Of a stretch of 64,000 bases of DNA, positions 46,316 to 54,370 are shown piece by piece. The DNA is from Pirellulaceae bacterium. Its GTDB lineage: Bacteria > Planctomycetota > Planctomycetia > Pirellulales > Pirellulaceae. Position 1 is the stretch's first letter, and every line of letters begins with the position of its first letter. Location of the stretch: contig JADYZV010000073.1 of NCBI GenBank assembly GCA_020852965.1, forward strand, positions 57,142 to 121,141. Reading direction: 5' to 3'. Under the pieces are notes generated by a model. The model saw only the letters and a program-made list of their open reading frames with translations. It was not told where the DNA came from and searched no databases. The translations under genes and the position numbers were made by a program.

Positions 46316-46339
46316 GGACTCGCGGGCCTCGTCCACTAC
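46316..46339. repeat. Family-1 repeat unit overlapping the argE stop codon
   Basis: The minus strand reads GTAGTGGACGAGGCCCGCGA followed by GTCC, a diverged family-1 unit. The argE stop codon TAG (46336-46338) is formed by its GTAG end. Confidence 0.75.
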
Positions 46340-47547
46340 ATTTTGCTCGCGTAGTGTTCGAGCAAGCTCTGGTAGACGTCGACGCCGCGTTGGAGTTGTT
46401 CCAGCTCGATCCACTCGTCGGGGCGATGCGCCTGGTCAATGTTGCCTGGGCCAATCACAATGAGCTCTGACAATTGCTCGAAGCAACATCCGTCGGTGGC
46501 ATAGCTGACAACTTGCGGCGTGGCTTGCCCGAGCACGCGCAGCGCGGTCTGGACTAGCGGGCTATCCGGGGGCGTGTCGAGCGGTGCAAGCGGCGGAAGC
46601 GCGCGGACTTGTAATTGCATTTGTTGAGCCGTATTGATCACTTCATCCAGCACAGCTTGCCAATCGGTGGCTGGCATCGGACGAAAGAAGATTCTGCATG
46701 TAGCCCGGCCCACGGTAATGTTGGTTGACTGGGGTTGGTTCTCGATTACCAGATTGAGCGTCATCGTGGGTGGAGAGAATCTGGCGTTCTGCAAACGAGC
46801 TTCACTCTCACAGCGCGCATTGAGCTGGCCTAGGAAATGCAGGAATGGAATCAGGGGCCAATTCGCGTTACGCCCTTCGGCGGTGCTGCTGTGCGCAGCC
46901 ACACCCTTGCTGGATACATCCAGATGGCAACCACCCTTGTGCGCGTTGACCACTTGTAACGCTGTCGGCTCGCAGATCACCCCAGCACCTCGTGCCTCGA
47001 CCAGCTCGCGGTAGTACTCCGACTGTTCTGTCAACAACCGTGCTCCGGCCATACCGCACTCTTCGTCACCGGTAACAAAGAAATAGATTGGCGCGCGCTG
47101 GCGAGTTGGCTCGAGCCGCGAGATGGCAGTCAAGGCGGCGGCGATTGGCCCCTTCATATCGCATGCCCCGCGCCCCCACATCCGCTTGTCGGCGATCGCA
47201 GCGGAAAAGGGGCCTCCATGGGGACAATCCCAGCCATCGACCGAGACCACATCGCTATGGCAGAAGAAGCCGATACCGGACAAACTATCTGATGCTGCCA
47301 CGGTAGAATCGCGCGCCTCCGAAGCTGCCATGGATCGGCTCGCAGCTCGCTTGGCCGCCAAATTCATCTTGGGTGTGCCGTGCGAATCTATGTAGGGAAG
47401 CTCCACCACATCAAAGCCAAGCTCTGTCAAGGTACCAGCTAAAAAGTCGCTGACTTGCGCATTGGACGCCGACGTGATGGAATCGATCGCGATGAGTCGC
47501 TGAGCCAATGTAGCAACGTCTTTTACAATGTCTTGCTTTACATCCAT
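46336..47547 (-). CDS. argE: Acetylornithine deacetylase, M20 peptidase family
   Basis: 403 residues. The M20 metal ligands are in place: FFCHSDVVSVDGWD (His97, Asp99), GRGACDMKGPIAAA, TGDEECGMAG (catalytic and bridging Glu) and CEPTALQVVNAHKGG. The dimerisation domain follows (SSKGVAAHSSTAEGRNAN). A late His motif GPGNIDQAHRPDEWIELEQL fits ArgE/DapE-type enzymes that bind an alpha-acetyl amino acid. It removes the acetyl group from N-acetylornithine in the cytoplasm. Residues ~66-91 (AASRSMAASEARDSTVAASD) form a low-complexity insertion before the first metal motif that most relatives lack. An ArgA-like GNAT follows on the same strand. The stop codon lies in a family-1 repeat. Confidence 0.87.
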   Translation of the reverse strand: MDVKQDIVKDVATLAQRLIAIDSITSASNAQVSDFLAGTLTELGFDVVELPYIDSHGTPKMNLAAKRAASRSMAASEARDSTVAASDSLSGIGFFCHSDVVSVDGWDCPHGGPFSAAIADKRMWGRGACDMKGPIAAALTAISRLEPTRQRAPIYFFVTGDEECGMAGARLLTEQSEYYRELVEARGAGVICEPTALQVVNAHKGGCHLDVSSKGVAAHSSTAEGRNANWPLIPFLHFLGQLNARCESEARLQNARFSPPTMTLNLVIENQPQSTNITVGRATCRIFFRPMPATDWQAVLDEVINTAQQMQLQVRALPPLAPLDTPPDSPLVQTALRVLGQATPQVVSYATDGCCFEQLSELIVIGPGNIDQAHRPDEWIELEQLQRGVDVYQSLLEHYASKM

Positions 47548-47756
47548 TTCAAAATGTCTCTGTAGATCCGCAGCCGAATAAAACCCAGCCTATTCACAAG
47601 TCCATTTGCCGCAACGTCTTTTGAGCGGCACAGGTGCTGTCAACTCAGGCGGCAAAATGTTATCCTAAAGGATATTGCAAAGTTGACACCCCTACGACAG
47701 CCTTTACTCAACCAAATACGCCTCAACTGTTACGCCTCAACTGGGATCGCTCTACG
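47548..47756. promoter_or_regulatory. Divergent argE-glgC intergenic region with a small palindrome
   Basis: 209 bp. TATCCT-AA-AGGATA (47661-47674) is a perfect 6-bp inverted repeat, followed by TTGACA at 47684 that could serve as a -35 box for glgC. No convincing -10 partner was found. A regulatory role is inferred from position only. Confidence 0.3.
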
Positions 47757-49061
47757 ATGAATGAAATAAATCCGAAATCCGTATTGGCGCTTGTGCTGGG
47801 TGGCGGGCGCGGAACTCGGCTATACCCGCTGACGCAAATCCGCTCCAAACCGGCCGTTCCGCTGGCAGCCAAATATCGCCTGATCGATATCCCCATCTCG
47901 AATTGTATCAACAGCCAAATCAATCGCGTTTTTGTACTGACGCAGTTTCTCTCCAACTCATTGCATACCCACATTCGACAAACCTACCGCTTCGACCATT
48001 TCTCGGGCGGCTTCGTCGAACTGTTGGCTGCACAACAAACGATGGAGGGAACGGATTGGTACGAAGGGACGGCCGACGCCGTCCGCAAGAATTTACCGCA
48101 CTTGGATCAGCGGGATGTCGAGCACGTTTTGATCCTTTCCGGCGACCAGCTCTACCGCATGGACTACCGCGACATGCTGCGGACCCACATCGAGAGCAAA
48201 GCCGACGTGACCATCGCCGCCATCCCCGTGGATCGCAAAGAGGTTCATGCTCTAGGAGTCATGCGTTGCGACAAGACGGGACGCGTAACCGGCTTTTTGG
48301 AAAAGCCGCAAACCGAACAGGAAATCGACATGGTCAAAATGGAGCCGGCTTGGATCGATGCCCAAGGGATCGAATCACGCGGGCGCGAATGCCTGGCAAG
48401 TATGGGACTCTATATCTTCAACCGCGATTTATTATTCGAAGTTCTCGACAAAACTCCGTATCAAGACTTCGGCAAAGAAGTATTTCCCGCCGCGATTCGC
48501 AGTCGCCATGTACAAGTTCACTTGTTCGACGACTACTGGGAGGATATCGGGACCATTCGCGCATTCTACGACGCGAACTTGCAGTTGGCTCAACCCAATC
48601 CACCGTTCGACTTGGTCTGCCCCGAAGCTCCCGTCTATTCGCGGCCACGCTATCTCCCTCCGGCCATTATCGAAGGGGCTACCATCGAAGGTAGCCTGAT
48701 TGCCGACGGTTGCCGCATCGGTAGTGGCACCGTCATTGAAAACAGCGTCATAGGCCTACGCTGTTTGATCGGTGAAAATGTCACCATTCGCGATTCGATC
48801 GTCATGGGGTCTGACTATTTCGATACCAATGAACAAGTCGAAGCCCACTTGGCCAAAGGCAATCCACCGGTCGGCATCGGCTCTGGATCGAAGATCGTCG
48901 GGGCGATCTTGGATAAGAACACGCAAGTTGGCGAAAATGTGGTAGTCCACAACAGCCGCAAGGTCGAAAGCAGTGACGATCGCGCCCCGTGCATCATTCG
49001 CGATGGTATTCCTATTGTGATGAAGGACGGCATTCTGCCCGATGGTTGGACGCTGGAATAG
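47757..49061 (+). CDS. glgC: Glucose-1-phosphate adenylyltransferase (ADP-glucose pyrophosphorylase)
   Basis: 434 residues from the ATG at 47757, just ahead of the conserved catalytic loop; an upstream in-frame ATG at 47634 would add 41 unrelated residues. Key motifs: LVLGGGRGTRLYPLT (nucleotide-binding loop), KPAVPLAAKYRLIDIPISNC, ILSGDQLYRMDY (metal-binding Asp), GFLEKPQTE and EDIGTIRAFYDANL. The C-terminal part (~residues 300-434) is a left-handed beta-helix (IEGATIEGSLIADGCRIGSG, NSVIGLRCLIGENVTI). It makes ADP-glucose from ATP and glucose-1-phosphate for glycogen synthesis. No other glg genes are adjacent. The stop codon directly precedes a PEP-CTERM remnant. Confidence 0.95.
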   Translation: MNEINPKSVLALVLGGGRGTRLYPLTQIRSKPAVPLAAKYRLIDIPISNCINSQINRVFVLTQFLSNSLHTHIRQTYRFDHFSGGFVELLAAQQTMEGTDWYEGTADAVRKNLPHLDQRDVEHVLILSGDQLYRMDYRDMLRTHIESKADVTIAAIPVDRKEVHALGVMRCDKTGRVTGFLEKPQTEQEIDMVKMEPAWIDAQGIESRGRECLASMGLYIFNRDLLFEVLDKTPYQDFGKEVFPAAIRSRHVQVHLFDDYWEDIGTIRAFYDANLQLAQPNPPFDLVCPEAPVYSRPRYLPPAIIEGATIEGSLIADGCRIGSGTVIENSVIGLRCLIGENVTIRDSIVMGSDYFDTNEQVEAHLAKGNPPVGIGSGSKIVGAILDKNTQVGENVVVHNSRKVESSDDRAPCIIRDGIPIVMKDGILPDGWTLE

Positions 49062-49171
49062 TGCTCGACGTCGTGGGATGGAATCGAATCTCCAACGTTC
49101 CCGAACCCGGTTCACTTGCGGTTGTTGGTTTGATTGCCGGAGCCTTGGTCAGTTGCCGACGTCGGCGTTGA
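49060..49171 (+). pseudogene. PEP-CTERM tail remnant
   Basis: A frame beginning at the glgC stop encodes NRISNVPEPGSLAVVGLIAG followed by ALVSCRRRR and a stop. VPEPGS, one hydrophobic helix and a terminal Arg cluster are the complete sorting signal recognised by exosortases. No upstream body or start codon remains, because the frame runs back only into glgC. It is most likely the last ~35 codons of an exported protein gene whose remainder was deleted. A GTG at 49063 could give a tiny peptide but has no ribosome-binding site. Confidence 0.75.
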
Positions 49172-49208
49172 GACGACCAGTTTTGCTTTTTGAAGCCGCA
49201 TATCTCCT

Positions 49209-49233
49209 GGAAGCGGCAAGTCATGCCGCTTCC
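49209..49233. terminator. Hairpin between the PEP-CTERM remnant and the convergent esterase gene
   Basis: GGAAGCGGCA-AGTCA-TGCCGCTTCC is a perfect 10-bp stem with a 5-nt loop, placed between convergent genes. There is no T-run, so it may be a Rho-assisted bidirectional terminator or a leftover of the lost PEP-CTERM gene. Confidence 0.45.
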
Positions 49234-49293
49234 GCCGAGTTGTATTTCGAGACTACCTAGAACTCATCGAAGTTCGGCTAGCTGTTCTCCACG

Positions 49294-50391
49294 TCAAAGC
49301 TCGGAGACTTCGGCGCGGATGAATTCGGCCATATGCTCTATCGACTCCTGGGCTTCTGGGAGCAACGGCTCGTGGGATTGGAAGACATGAAACATGCCCG
49401 GCCAGACTTCGAGCTTCACGCGATTCCCATCCGTTCGAGCCTTCTCAGCCACCCGGACACTATCGTCGCGGAGCATCTCGTGTTCGCCCACCTGAATCAA
49501 TAGTGGCGGGATGCCGCGGTAGTCGCCAAACAAGGGTGAGGCGAGCGGATTTTTGGGGTCCGCCTTCCCCAGATAATAATCTCGGAACACCGGCATCGTT
49601 CGCGCGCTGATGATCGGATCTTCCACGCTCGTCAACGACTCGCTCGTCAGTGTCCAGTCGGTGGTTGGTGACAAGGCAATTCCCCCCAACGGAAGTCGCA
49701 TCTGGCGGTCGCGCAGCGCCAGAAGTGTTGCCAATGTTAGGTTACCACCAGCCGAATCGCCGGCGATGAACGTCGCCTTGGCTGGGCCTGGGCCACTCGG
49801 CCCGTTCGAGAGGATCCATTCATGAGCGGCAATACAATCCTCTAGTCCATCTGGGAAAGGGTGCTCGGGCGCCAGTCGATAGTCCGGAAGAAGCACTGCA
49901 CATTTAGCCTCCGCCGAAATGTGAGCCGCCAGCGCTAGATAGAATGCGCCCGAGCCTGAGACAAACCCGCCACCATGAAGATACAGTAGCCGAATGGCTG
50001 GGTCCGCGCCAGGCGCTATCACCCATTCGCAGGAAATCTCTTCGATCTGTGAGCGGACGAGCTTGACGTCACCTATGGTAGGTTCGCGGCGCGATCCCAT
50101 TCCCATTCGCAACTGTTCCAAGTTGAATTCTGCTGCACCAAAAGGCGAGTTTTTGCGCAAGTTTTGCAGATACGCAACGCCCTCGGGTGAGATCGTCTGG
50201 GGCAGGCCAGCCGCTGTTTCCGATGATGCTGAGATTTCGTCGTCTCTCTCTTCGGCAGCCGCTGCGCGTTCTGTTTGAACGGTGGCTTTGGGGTGAGACT
50301 CCTTCCGTTTTGTCTGGTCGTCACCTGCGGCGTAGGCGATGCCCACGACCATGAAAGAGATCAACACCACGCCGGATAATCGATTCATCAT
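49294..50391 (-). CDS. Secreted alpha/beta hydrolase, hormone-sensitive-lipase (HSL) type
   Basis: 365 residues from the ATG at 50389-50391, which has GGAGAGG upstream and opens a signal peptide (MMNRLSGVVLISFMVVGIAYAA); an in-frame start much further upstream would overlap the preceding gene. The HSL oxyanion motif is LLYLHGGGFVSGSG (~residue 138), the nucleophile elbow GDSAGGNL (~210) and the His GMFHVFQS (~334). LIQVGEHEMLRDDS supplies the acidic residue. Members hydrolyse short acyl esters. A Lys/Glu-rich linker of ~60 residues follows the signal peptide. It lies 61 bp after the TPR-methyltransferase gene on the same strand. Confidence 0.87.
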   Translation of the reverse strand: MMNRLSGVVLISFMVVGIAYAAGDDQTKRKESHPKATVQTERAAAAEERDDEISASSETAAGLPQTISPEGVAYLQNLRKNSPFGAAEFNLEQLRMGMGSRREPTIGDVKLVRSQIEEISCEWVIAPGADPAIRLLYLHGGGFVSGSGAFYLALAAHISAEAKCAVLLPDYRLAPEHPFPDGLEDCIAAHEWILSNGPSGPGPAKATFIAGDSAGGNLTLATLLALRDRQMRLPLGGIALSPTTDWTLTSESLTSVEDPIISARTMPVFRDYYLGKADPKNPLASPLFGDYRGIPPLLIQVGEHEMLRDDSVRVAEKARTDGNRVKLEVWPGMFHVFQSHEPLLPEAQESIEHMAEFIRAEVSEL

Positions 50392-50452
50392 GAGCCTCTC
50401 CATTCTGTCAATTTTGGAATTCTGTTTTGGAGCGATCGAGCAGGCAAGTCGT

Positions 50453-51802
50453 TCAAGCCTTCCGCGTATCGCTTTGTGCCAGCAGCACAACCACGGGAAC
50501 GGCTTGTTCCGCTTCGATGCGCAGCGTATCGTCATTGAGACTTCGAATAGTAAAGCCGGCGGTTTCGCAGCAGAGCCTTACATATTCTCGGTTGTGACAG
50601 TATCTACCGGAAGACTGAAGATGATATCCCTGCTCTGGAGAGATGTTCCCAACTTCTAGTGTAGCGAGAAGCAAGCCGCCTGAGCGCAGAGCTGAATGCG
50701 CCATTTGGAGTAAGGTGGCAAGGTCGCCAAAATAGCCGAAGGTATCCGCACTGGCAATTAAATCGAATTCGGCAGTGTGATGGGATAGGTAAAGGCCGAG
50801 TTCCGATTCGATGAGCTCATCATACAACGTACGCCTTTCCGCAACATCGAGCATTTTGCGGGAGATATCTACTCCGATCAGCCGCTGAGCATAGGGACGC
50901 AGCACGGGGCCACACAGGCCGGTCCCGCAACCCGCATCCAAGATGATGCGTTGGTTGTTGGGCTCACCCAATTCTCGCGATAGGGCCTGCTCCATGATCT
51001 TCGGGCCACGGTAACTCAAACGCGCCAGATCGGCTTCAAAGGTAGAAGCGAAATTGTCGAAAACCTCTCTGACGTACTCGTCCGAGGCGCGTTGGGGTGT
51101 GGCTGTATCGGTACAGGCTGATAGCAAATGGCGTGCGACGGGATTGTCTGGTTCGAGAGCAAGCCAACGGGAAAAAACTTCGATAGCCTCAGCTAGCCTG
51201 CCGGCTCGGCGCAAGACAGATGCGAGACTTTTAAGTGCCTCGATATTTGCTGGCTCGACTTCGAGCAACCTACGGTAGATTTGGATTGCGCCGTCAAAAT
51301 CTTCAATACGTGATAGTGCGCGGGCTAGGTTACCTAGGGCGGCTGAGTTACTGGCATCCAGTTCGACCGAACGACGATAGGCGACAAGAGCCTCGTCAAA
51401 TCGCTGTTGATCTTTGTATAGGACGCCCAAGTTATTATGGGACATGGAATTGTTTGGCTGTCGCCGAATGACTTGCAGCAAGCATTCTTCGGCCTGTACA
51501 TACTGACCTTGGTCGTGCAACATGTTCGCCAGGTCCATCAGTGCGTCGGGATAATTCGGCTGTACCGCCACGGCACGTTGCAAGGATGCGATGGCTGCAT
51601 CGCTACGCTGGGTCTGATAGTACAGTCTGCCGAGCAGGTGATGAGCCACCGCATTTTCTGTTTCGCGAATCAAAATTTTTTTGTACGATTTTTCTGCTCG
51701 CGAGAGCTGCCCACGTTGATGTAGCCGAAGAGCAGCCATCAAAGCCTGTGCCTGGTCCTCGGCGGGAATGCGACGATTGGGCTTTGGGCGTTTGTTTGGC
51801 AT
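50453..51802 (-). CDS. TPR-fused SAM-dependent methyltransferase
   Basis: 449 residues. The N-terminal half (~20-230) is six or so TPRs (HHLLGRLYYQTQRSDAAIAS, AHNNLG-type SHNNLGVLYKDQQRFDEALV). The C-terminal half (~residues 255-449) is a class-I methyltransferase with motif I ILDAGCGTGLCGPVL and post-I LIGVDISRKMLDVAERR, then IASADTFGYFGDLATLLQMA. TPR-methyltransferase fusions of this order are known in proteobacteria and planctomycetes; the TPR probably binds the substrate protein or glycan. It is cytoplasmic with no signal peptide. The acceptor is unknown. It is probably co-transcribed with the esterase gene downstream. Confidence 0.85.
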   Translation of the reverse strand: MPNKRPKPNRRIPAEDQAQALMAALRLHQRGQLSRAEKSYKKILIRETENAVAHHLLGRLYYQTQRSDAAIASLQRAVAVQPNYPDALMDLANMLHDQGQYVQAEECLLQVIRRQPNNSMSHNNLGVLYKDQQRFDEALVAYRRSVELDASNSAALGNLARALSRIEDFDGAIQIYRRLLEVEPANIEALKSLASVLRRAGRLAEAIEVFSRWLALEPDNPVARHLLSACTDTATPQRASDEYVREVFDNFASTFEADLARLSYRGPKIMEQALSRELGEPNNQRIILDAGCGTGLCGPVLRPYAQRLIGVDISRKMLDVAERRTLYDELIESELGLYLSHHTAEFDLIASADTFGYFGDLATLLQMAHSALRSGGLLLATLEVGNISPEQGYHLQSSGRYCHNREYVRLCCETAGFTIRSLNDDTLRIEAEQAVPVVVLLAQSDTRKA

Positions 51803-52061
51803 CTACTTTTACTGCATTACTAGAAGATAGGCAACAAATTTCAGTCCCACCACAAAGTTATTAAGCCTTGGTCGGTCGGTCGTTTGGTGTTGGCTCCTTT
51901 GGTTAATAGTATATCATTGCGGCATATCAAACATTGGAAAAGTATCCTCCATCTGGGAATTGCAGCGAACCCATACCTAGACACATTGTCTATTGCATGG
52001 AATCTGATTTCGCCGGACCTTTTTGCGGAGGATTCGCGAGTTCTACGAAGGCAAGTTGCAG

Positions 52062-53375
52062 ATGGCCGAAACGGACCCATGTGAGGTCACCGAATATAAC
52101 GAACGGCTTATTCTTTTTGTTTTGGCGACGGTTCAATTCATCACCATCGTGGACTTCATGATTGTGATGCCGCTTGGGCCGCAGTTGATGAGAGTGTTGC
52201 ACGTTGACCCAGCCGCGTTTGGCCTTATCGTTTCATCTTACACCTTTGCGGCGGGCGCAGCCGGTCTCGTTGCGTCGGCGACAGTAGACCGCTTTAGTCG
52301 GAAATCTGCATTTCTATTGCTATATGCCGGATTCATTCTCGGTACCCTATTGTGCGGACTCGCACCCAACTATGGAACACTCGTTTTCGCTCGAGTACTT
52401 ACAGGTGCCTTTGGCGGAATTCTGGGGGGCATTTCGATGGCGATCATCGGCGACGTATTTCCCGACAGCCGTCGTGGACGGGCTACCGGATCGCTGATGA
52501 CAGGCTTTGCGATAGCTTCGGTTGTCGGCGTCCCTTTGGGATTGGTAATCGGCAATAGCTTTGGTTGGAATATGACCTTCATTGCACTGGGCTTGCTCGG
52601 CATGCCAATCTTCCTTATCGCTGCGTACGTACTTCCCGATCTCAACGCGCACCTTGGTGAAGCTCATATCCACCCGCTGGAATCGCTCCGCAGGACGTTT
52701 ACCGTGCGCAACCATCTCAATGCTTTTGCGTTGATCATTGCCTTGACCTGCAGCGGGTTCTTGATTTTCCCCTACGTCAGTGCCTATTACGTCGGAAATG
52801 TGGGAATGTCCGAACAACAATTGCCCTGGGTGTATATTGCCGGTGGAATACTGACGCTTGTTGCCTCACCCATCATTGGGCGTTGGGCGGATAGAGCAGG
52901 CAAGCTATTCGTCTTCCGAGTCATTGCTCCTCTGTCAGCACTACTTATGTTCGCAATCACGCATCTTCAATCCGCTGGAATCGCGTTTGCCATCGTTGTC
53001 TTCGGAGCGTTGATGGTATGCAACGTAGGACGCATGATTCCGGCAATGGCTATGGTTACAGCCAGCGTTGCCCCACGCAATCGCGGAGCATTTCTCAGCG
53101 CCAACTCATCCGTTCAGCATATTTTTGGCGGAGTCGGTGCGTACGTCGGCGGATTGATGGTCCAACAAGCTGGAGAGGGCGCTCCACTCGAAGGATTCGA
53201 GTCTGTGGGTTGGCTATCGGCGGGTATTGGCCTAAGCAGTGTGTGGCTGGCTGGAAGATTGCGGAGCAGCGAGCACGAGGATACGATCTCGGCCGCCGAG
53301 CTTGCGCTTCCGGCTGCCGCCGAAGCAACCTTCGACGTTGGCGAGCCGCTGGTCGTGTGTGTCGAAGGCGAATAG
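52062..53375 (+). CDS. MFS transporter
   Basis: 437 residues from the ATG at 52062; a TTG 13 codons upstream is less likely. Twelve hydrophobic segments are visible, with the MFS signature between TM2 and TM3 as ASATVDRFSRKSAFLLLYAG. TM1 contains TIVDFMIVMPLGPQL, typical of drug:H+ antiporter-1 type efflux proteins (D and MPLGP). The C-terminus past residue ~405 is cytoplasmic and acidic. Substrate unknown; export of a small hydrophobic compound or sugar is possible. It is monocistronic; a family-1 repeat lies 8 bp after the stop codon. Confidence 0.88.
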   Translation: MAETDPCEVTEYNERLILFVLATVQFITIVDFMIVMPLGPQLMRVLHVDPAAFGLIVSSYTFAAGAAGLVASATVDRFSRKSAFLLLYAGFILGTLLCGLAPNYGTLVFARVLTGAFGGILGGISMAIIGDVFPDSRRGRATGSLMTGFAIASVVGVPLGLVIGNSFGWNMTFIALGLLGMPIFLIAAYVLPDLNAHLGEAHIHPLESLRRTFTVRNHLNAFALIIALTCSGFLIFPYVSAYYVGNVGMSEQQLPWVYIAGGILTLVASPIIGRWADRAGKLFVFRVIAPLSALLMFAITHLQSAGIAFAIVVFGALMVCNVGRMIPAMAMVTASVAPRNRGAFLSANSSVQHIFGGVGAYVGGLMVQQAGEGAPLEGFESVGWLSAGIGLSSVWLAGRLRSSEHEDTISAAELALPAAAEATFDVGEPLVVCVEGE

Positions 53376-53383
53376 AATGCCTC

Positions 53384-53489
53384 GTAGTGGACGCGGGTTA
53401 CGAGTCCCTGACGCATACCGAATTCACCGGACTCGTTCCCTAGTTCGCTGCGATGGAATATCCAACGGGCTCGCAGCCTCATCCGCTAC
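53384..53489. repeat. Family-1 repeat units between the MFS and RluA genes
   Basis: A direct unit at 53384-53408 (GTGGACGCGGGTTACGAGTC core) is followed by a degenerate inverted half (ACCGGACTCGTTCCC, about 53426-53440). A further diverged inverted unit (GGGCTCGCAGCCTCATCCGC, about 53467-53486) reaches into the RluA stop codon, where the minus strand reads GTAGCGGATGAGG. Confidence 0.7.
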
Positions 53490-54370
53490 GGAATCAGTTC
53501 CAGTGGCGGTGCCGACCAGATTTCGAGCTGCTTATGGGTAATCGGATGTTCCAGACACAAGCGTTTTGCGTGGAGAAGGTAACCAAGATCGCCAGGTAAG
53601 CCGGGCAAATCACGAAGCCGGCCGCCGCGAGCGTACAGAGGGTCGCCCACAAGCGGGTGACCTATGTACGCCAAATGGATACGAATCTGATGCGGACGCC
53701 CTGTGTGTAGATCGATTTCGAACAACGTCGATTCGATACACCGCCTGAGTGGTCGCGCCACACTGCGAGCACATTTTCCATGAACATCTGCCGCATACAC
53801 TCGGCCCATCCTAGGATGATCGATCAAGCCGATTGGAGAGCGAATGTCGTATTCATCCTGGCATGCGCTGAAACTGCCAAGTGCTTGATACTGCTTTTCG
53901 ACTTTCTCCCAATTGCGTGTTAGTCCTCGGGCTGCTTCGGAGCTAAGTGCGAACAGAACTAAACCCGAGGTTCCGCGTCCTAAGCGATGCAGTGGCCGTG
54001 CCGTAGGGTATCGAGAACGCACCAAGCTGAGCAGCGTGTTGAGGTAGAAACCGGCTCCAGGCAGCGTCGGCAAGCCGCTAGGTTTGCTCACCGCCAGCAA
54101 GTGTTCGTCCTCAAACAGCACCTCAAAGTGCTGCGGCGTATCCTCCTCTGTCCATCCTGGCCGATTCCAGACCATGACCATGCCCGCCGACAGCAATTGC
54201 GCTTCGCCGGCTATTTTGTCATTCAACAAGACTTGCCCTTCTCGGATTCTGGCTGCCCATTCCGCCTCAGTCGAATGGGTGAATCGCGAAGTCAGCAAAC
54301 TAAGCGTCGTATGCCCAGCAACTTTGTCATCAAGTTGAAGTCGGTAGCTGTATCCGAGATTGTGCGTCAT
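53486..54370 (-). CDS. RluA-family pseudouridine synthase, catalytic Asp replaced
   Basis: 294 residues. An S4-like N-terminal segment (AARIREGQVLLNDKIAGEAQ) precedes the synthase core: LFEDEHLLAVSKPSGLPTLP, PLHRLGRGTSGLVLFA and IDLHTGRPHQIRIHLAYIGHPLVGDPLY, all diagnostic of RluA/RluD-type enzymes. The usual catalytic motif HRLDxxTSG is HRLGRGTSG here; the codon is GGA (Gly), read directly from the DNA. A similar HRLGRGTSG form is, to my knowledge, present in some plant and bacterial family members, so it may be a natural subfamily with an altered or absent activity. The stop codon TAG lies in a repeat. The partner RNA is unknown. Confidence 0.85.
   Translation of the reverse strand: MTHNLGYSYRLQLDDKVAGHTTLSLLTSRFTHSTEAEWAARIREGQVLLNDKIAGEAQLLSAGMVMVWNRPGWTEEDTPQHFEVLFEDEHLLAVSKPSGLPTLPGAGFYLNTLLSLVRSRYPTARPLHRLGRGTSGLVLFALSSEAARGLTRNWEKVEKQYQALGSFSACQDEYDIRSPIGLIDHPRMGRVYAADVHGKCARSVARPLRRCIESTLFEIDLHTGRPHQIRIHLAYIGHPLVGDPLYARGGRLRDLPGLPGDLGYLLHAKRLCLEHPITHKQLEIWSAPPLELIP

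Noticed and set aside
47634..47756. Upstream ATG for glgC
   Set aside because: It adds 41 residues without similarity; GlgC proteins begin just before the LVLGGGRGTRL loop, as with the ATG at 47757.
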